A stretch of DNA of 21,307 nucleotides from JBFHRB01 sp041591915 (GTDB taxonomy: Bacteria; Actinomycetota; Nitriliruptoria; Nitriliruptorales; Nitriliruptoraceae): contig JBFHRB010000018.1 in assembly GCA_041591915.1 (NCBI GenBank), positions 1 through 21,307 of the forward strand, read 5' to 3'. Within the stretch, counting starts at the first letter, position 1. Each line of letters opens with the position of its first letter. Positions 21,256 to 21,307 of the stretch are shown one piece after another. The position numbers were made by a program, and so were the translations under genes. The notes beneath the pieces are model-generated. The model saw only the letters and a list, made by a program, of their open reading frames with translations, was not told where the DNA came from and ran no database searches.

Positions 21256-21307
21256 GGGGTGCTCCTGGGCGGTCCCCGGATGCTATCGCCGGGCCTCGGC
21301 CGCTCCC

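Overview
The window is very GC-rich, uses GTG/TTG starts freely, and carries genes in an order familiar from Actinomycetota: guaA, then pcrA, then sucC-sucD, all on the minus strand. Surface proteins with type-2 cell-wall-binding repeats (cwb2), an AccD-AccA fusion and many LivKHMGF-type transporter genes suggest a deep-branching actinobacterium, perhaps Nitriliruptoria-like. This placement is inference from gene content. No phage, IS element, CRISPR array, rRNA or tRNA was seen.

Left part (1-5550): central carbon metabolism on the minus strand (sucD cut by the window edge, sucC, and a stand-alone B12-binding domain of methylmalonyl-CoA mutase type). Divergent to it on the plus strand lie a fused acetyl-CoA carboxylase carboxyltransferase (AccD half plus AccA half), a 4-nt-overlapping membrane-anchored protein whose outer domain looks like a Rieske fold without iron ligands, and a secreted protein of unknown function.

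Middle (5623-10138, minus strand): DNA helicase PcrA/UvrD, a YczE-type membrane protein whose start codon is problematic, and a secreted Asp-box (BNR) beta-propeller protein whose ribosome-binding site lies inside a predicted leader hairpin.

Right part (10276-17364, minus strand): a six-gene branched-chain-amino-acid-type ABC transporter locus in the order livF, livG, acyl-CoA ligase (fadD-like), livH, livM, livK. Four of the genes are joined by 4-nt ATGA/GTGA overlaps. A good promoter (TTGACA, 17 nt, TACCTA) precedes livF. A second promoter candidate overlapped by a perfect TACTAC-N4-GTAGTA dyad precedes livK. The ligase inside the transporter operon suggests that a carboxylic acid is imported and activated to its CoA thioester, which could feed the acyl-CoA/succinyl-CoA genes on the left.

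Divergent from livF, a two-gene surface operon (17648-19623) encodes a protein with three cwb2 repeats, each with a conserved cysteine pair, and a small secreted protein with a C-terminal membrane anchor. A strong hairpin separates it from convergent guaA (GMP synthase, complete). No gene-free stretch exceeds 300 bases; the longest, 17365-17647, holds the two divergent promoters.
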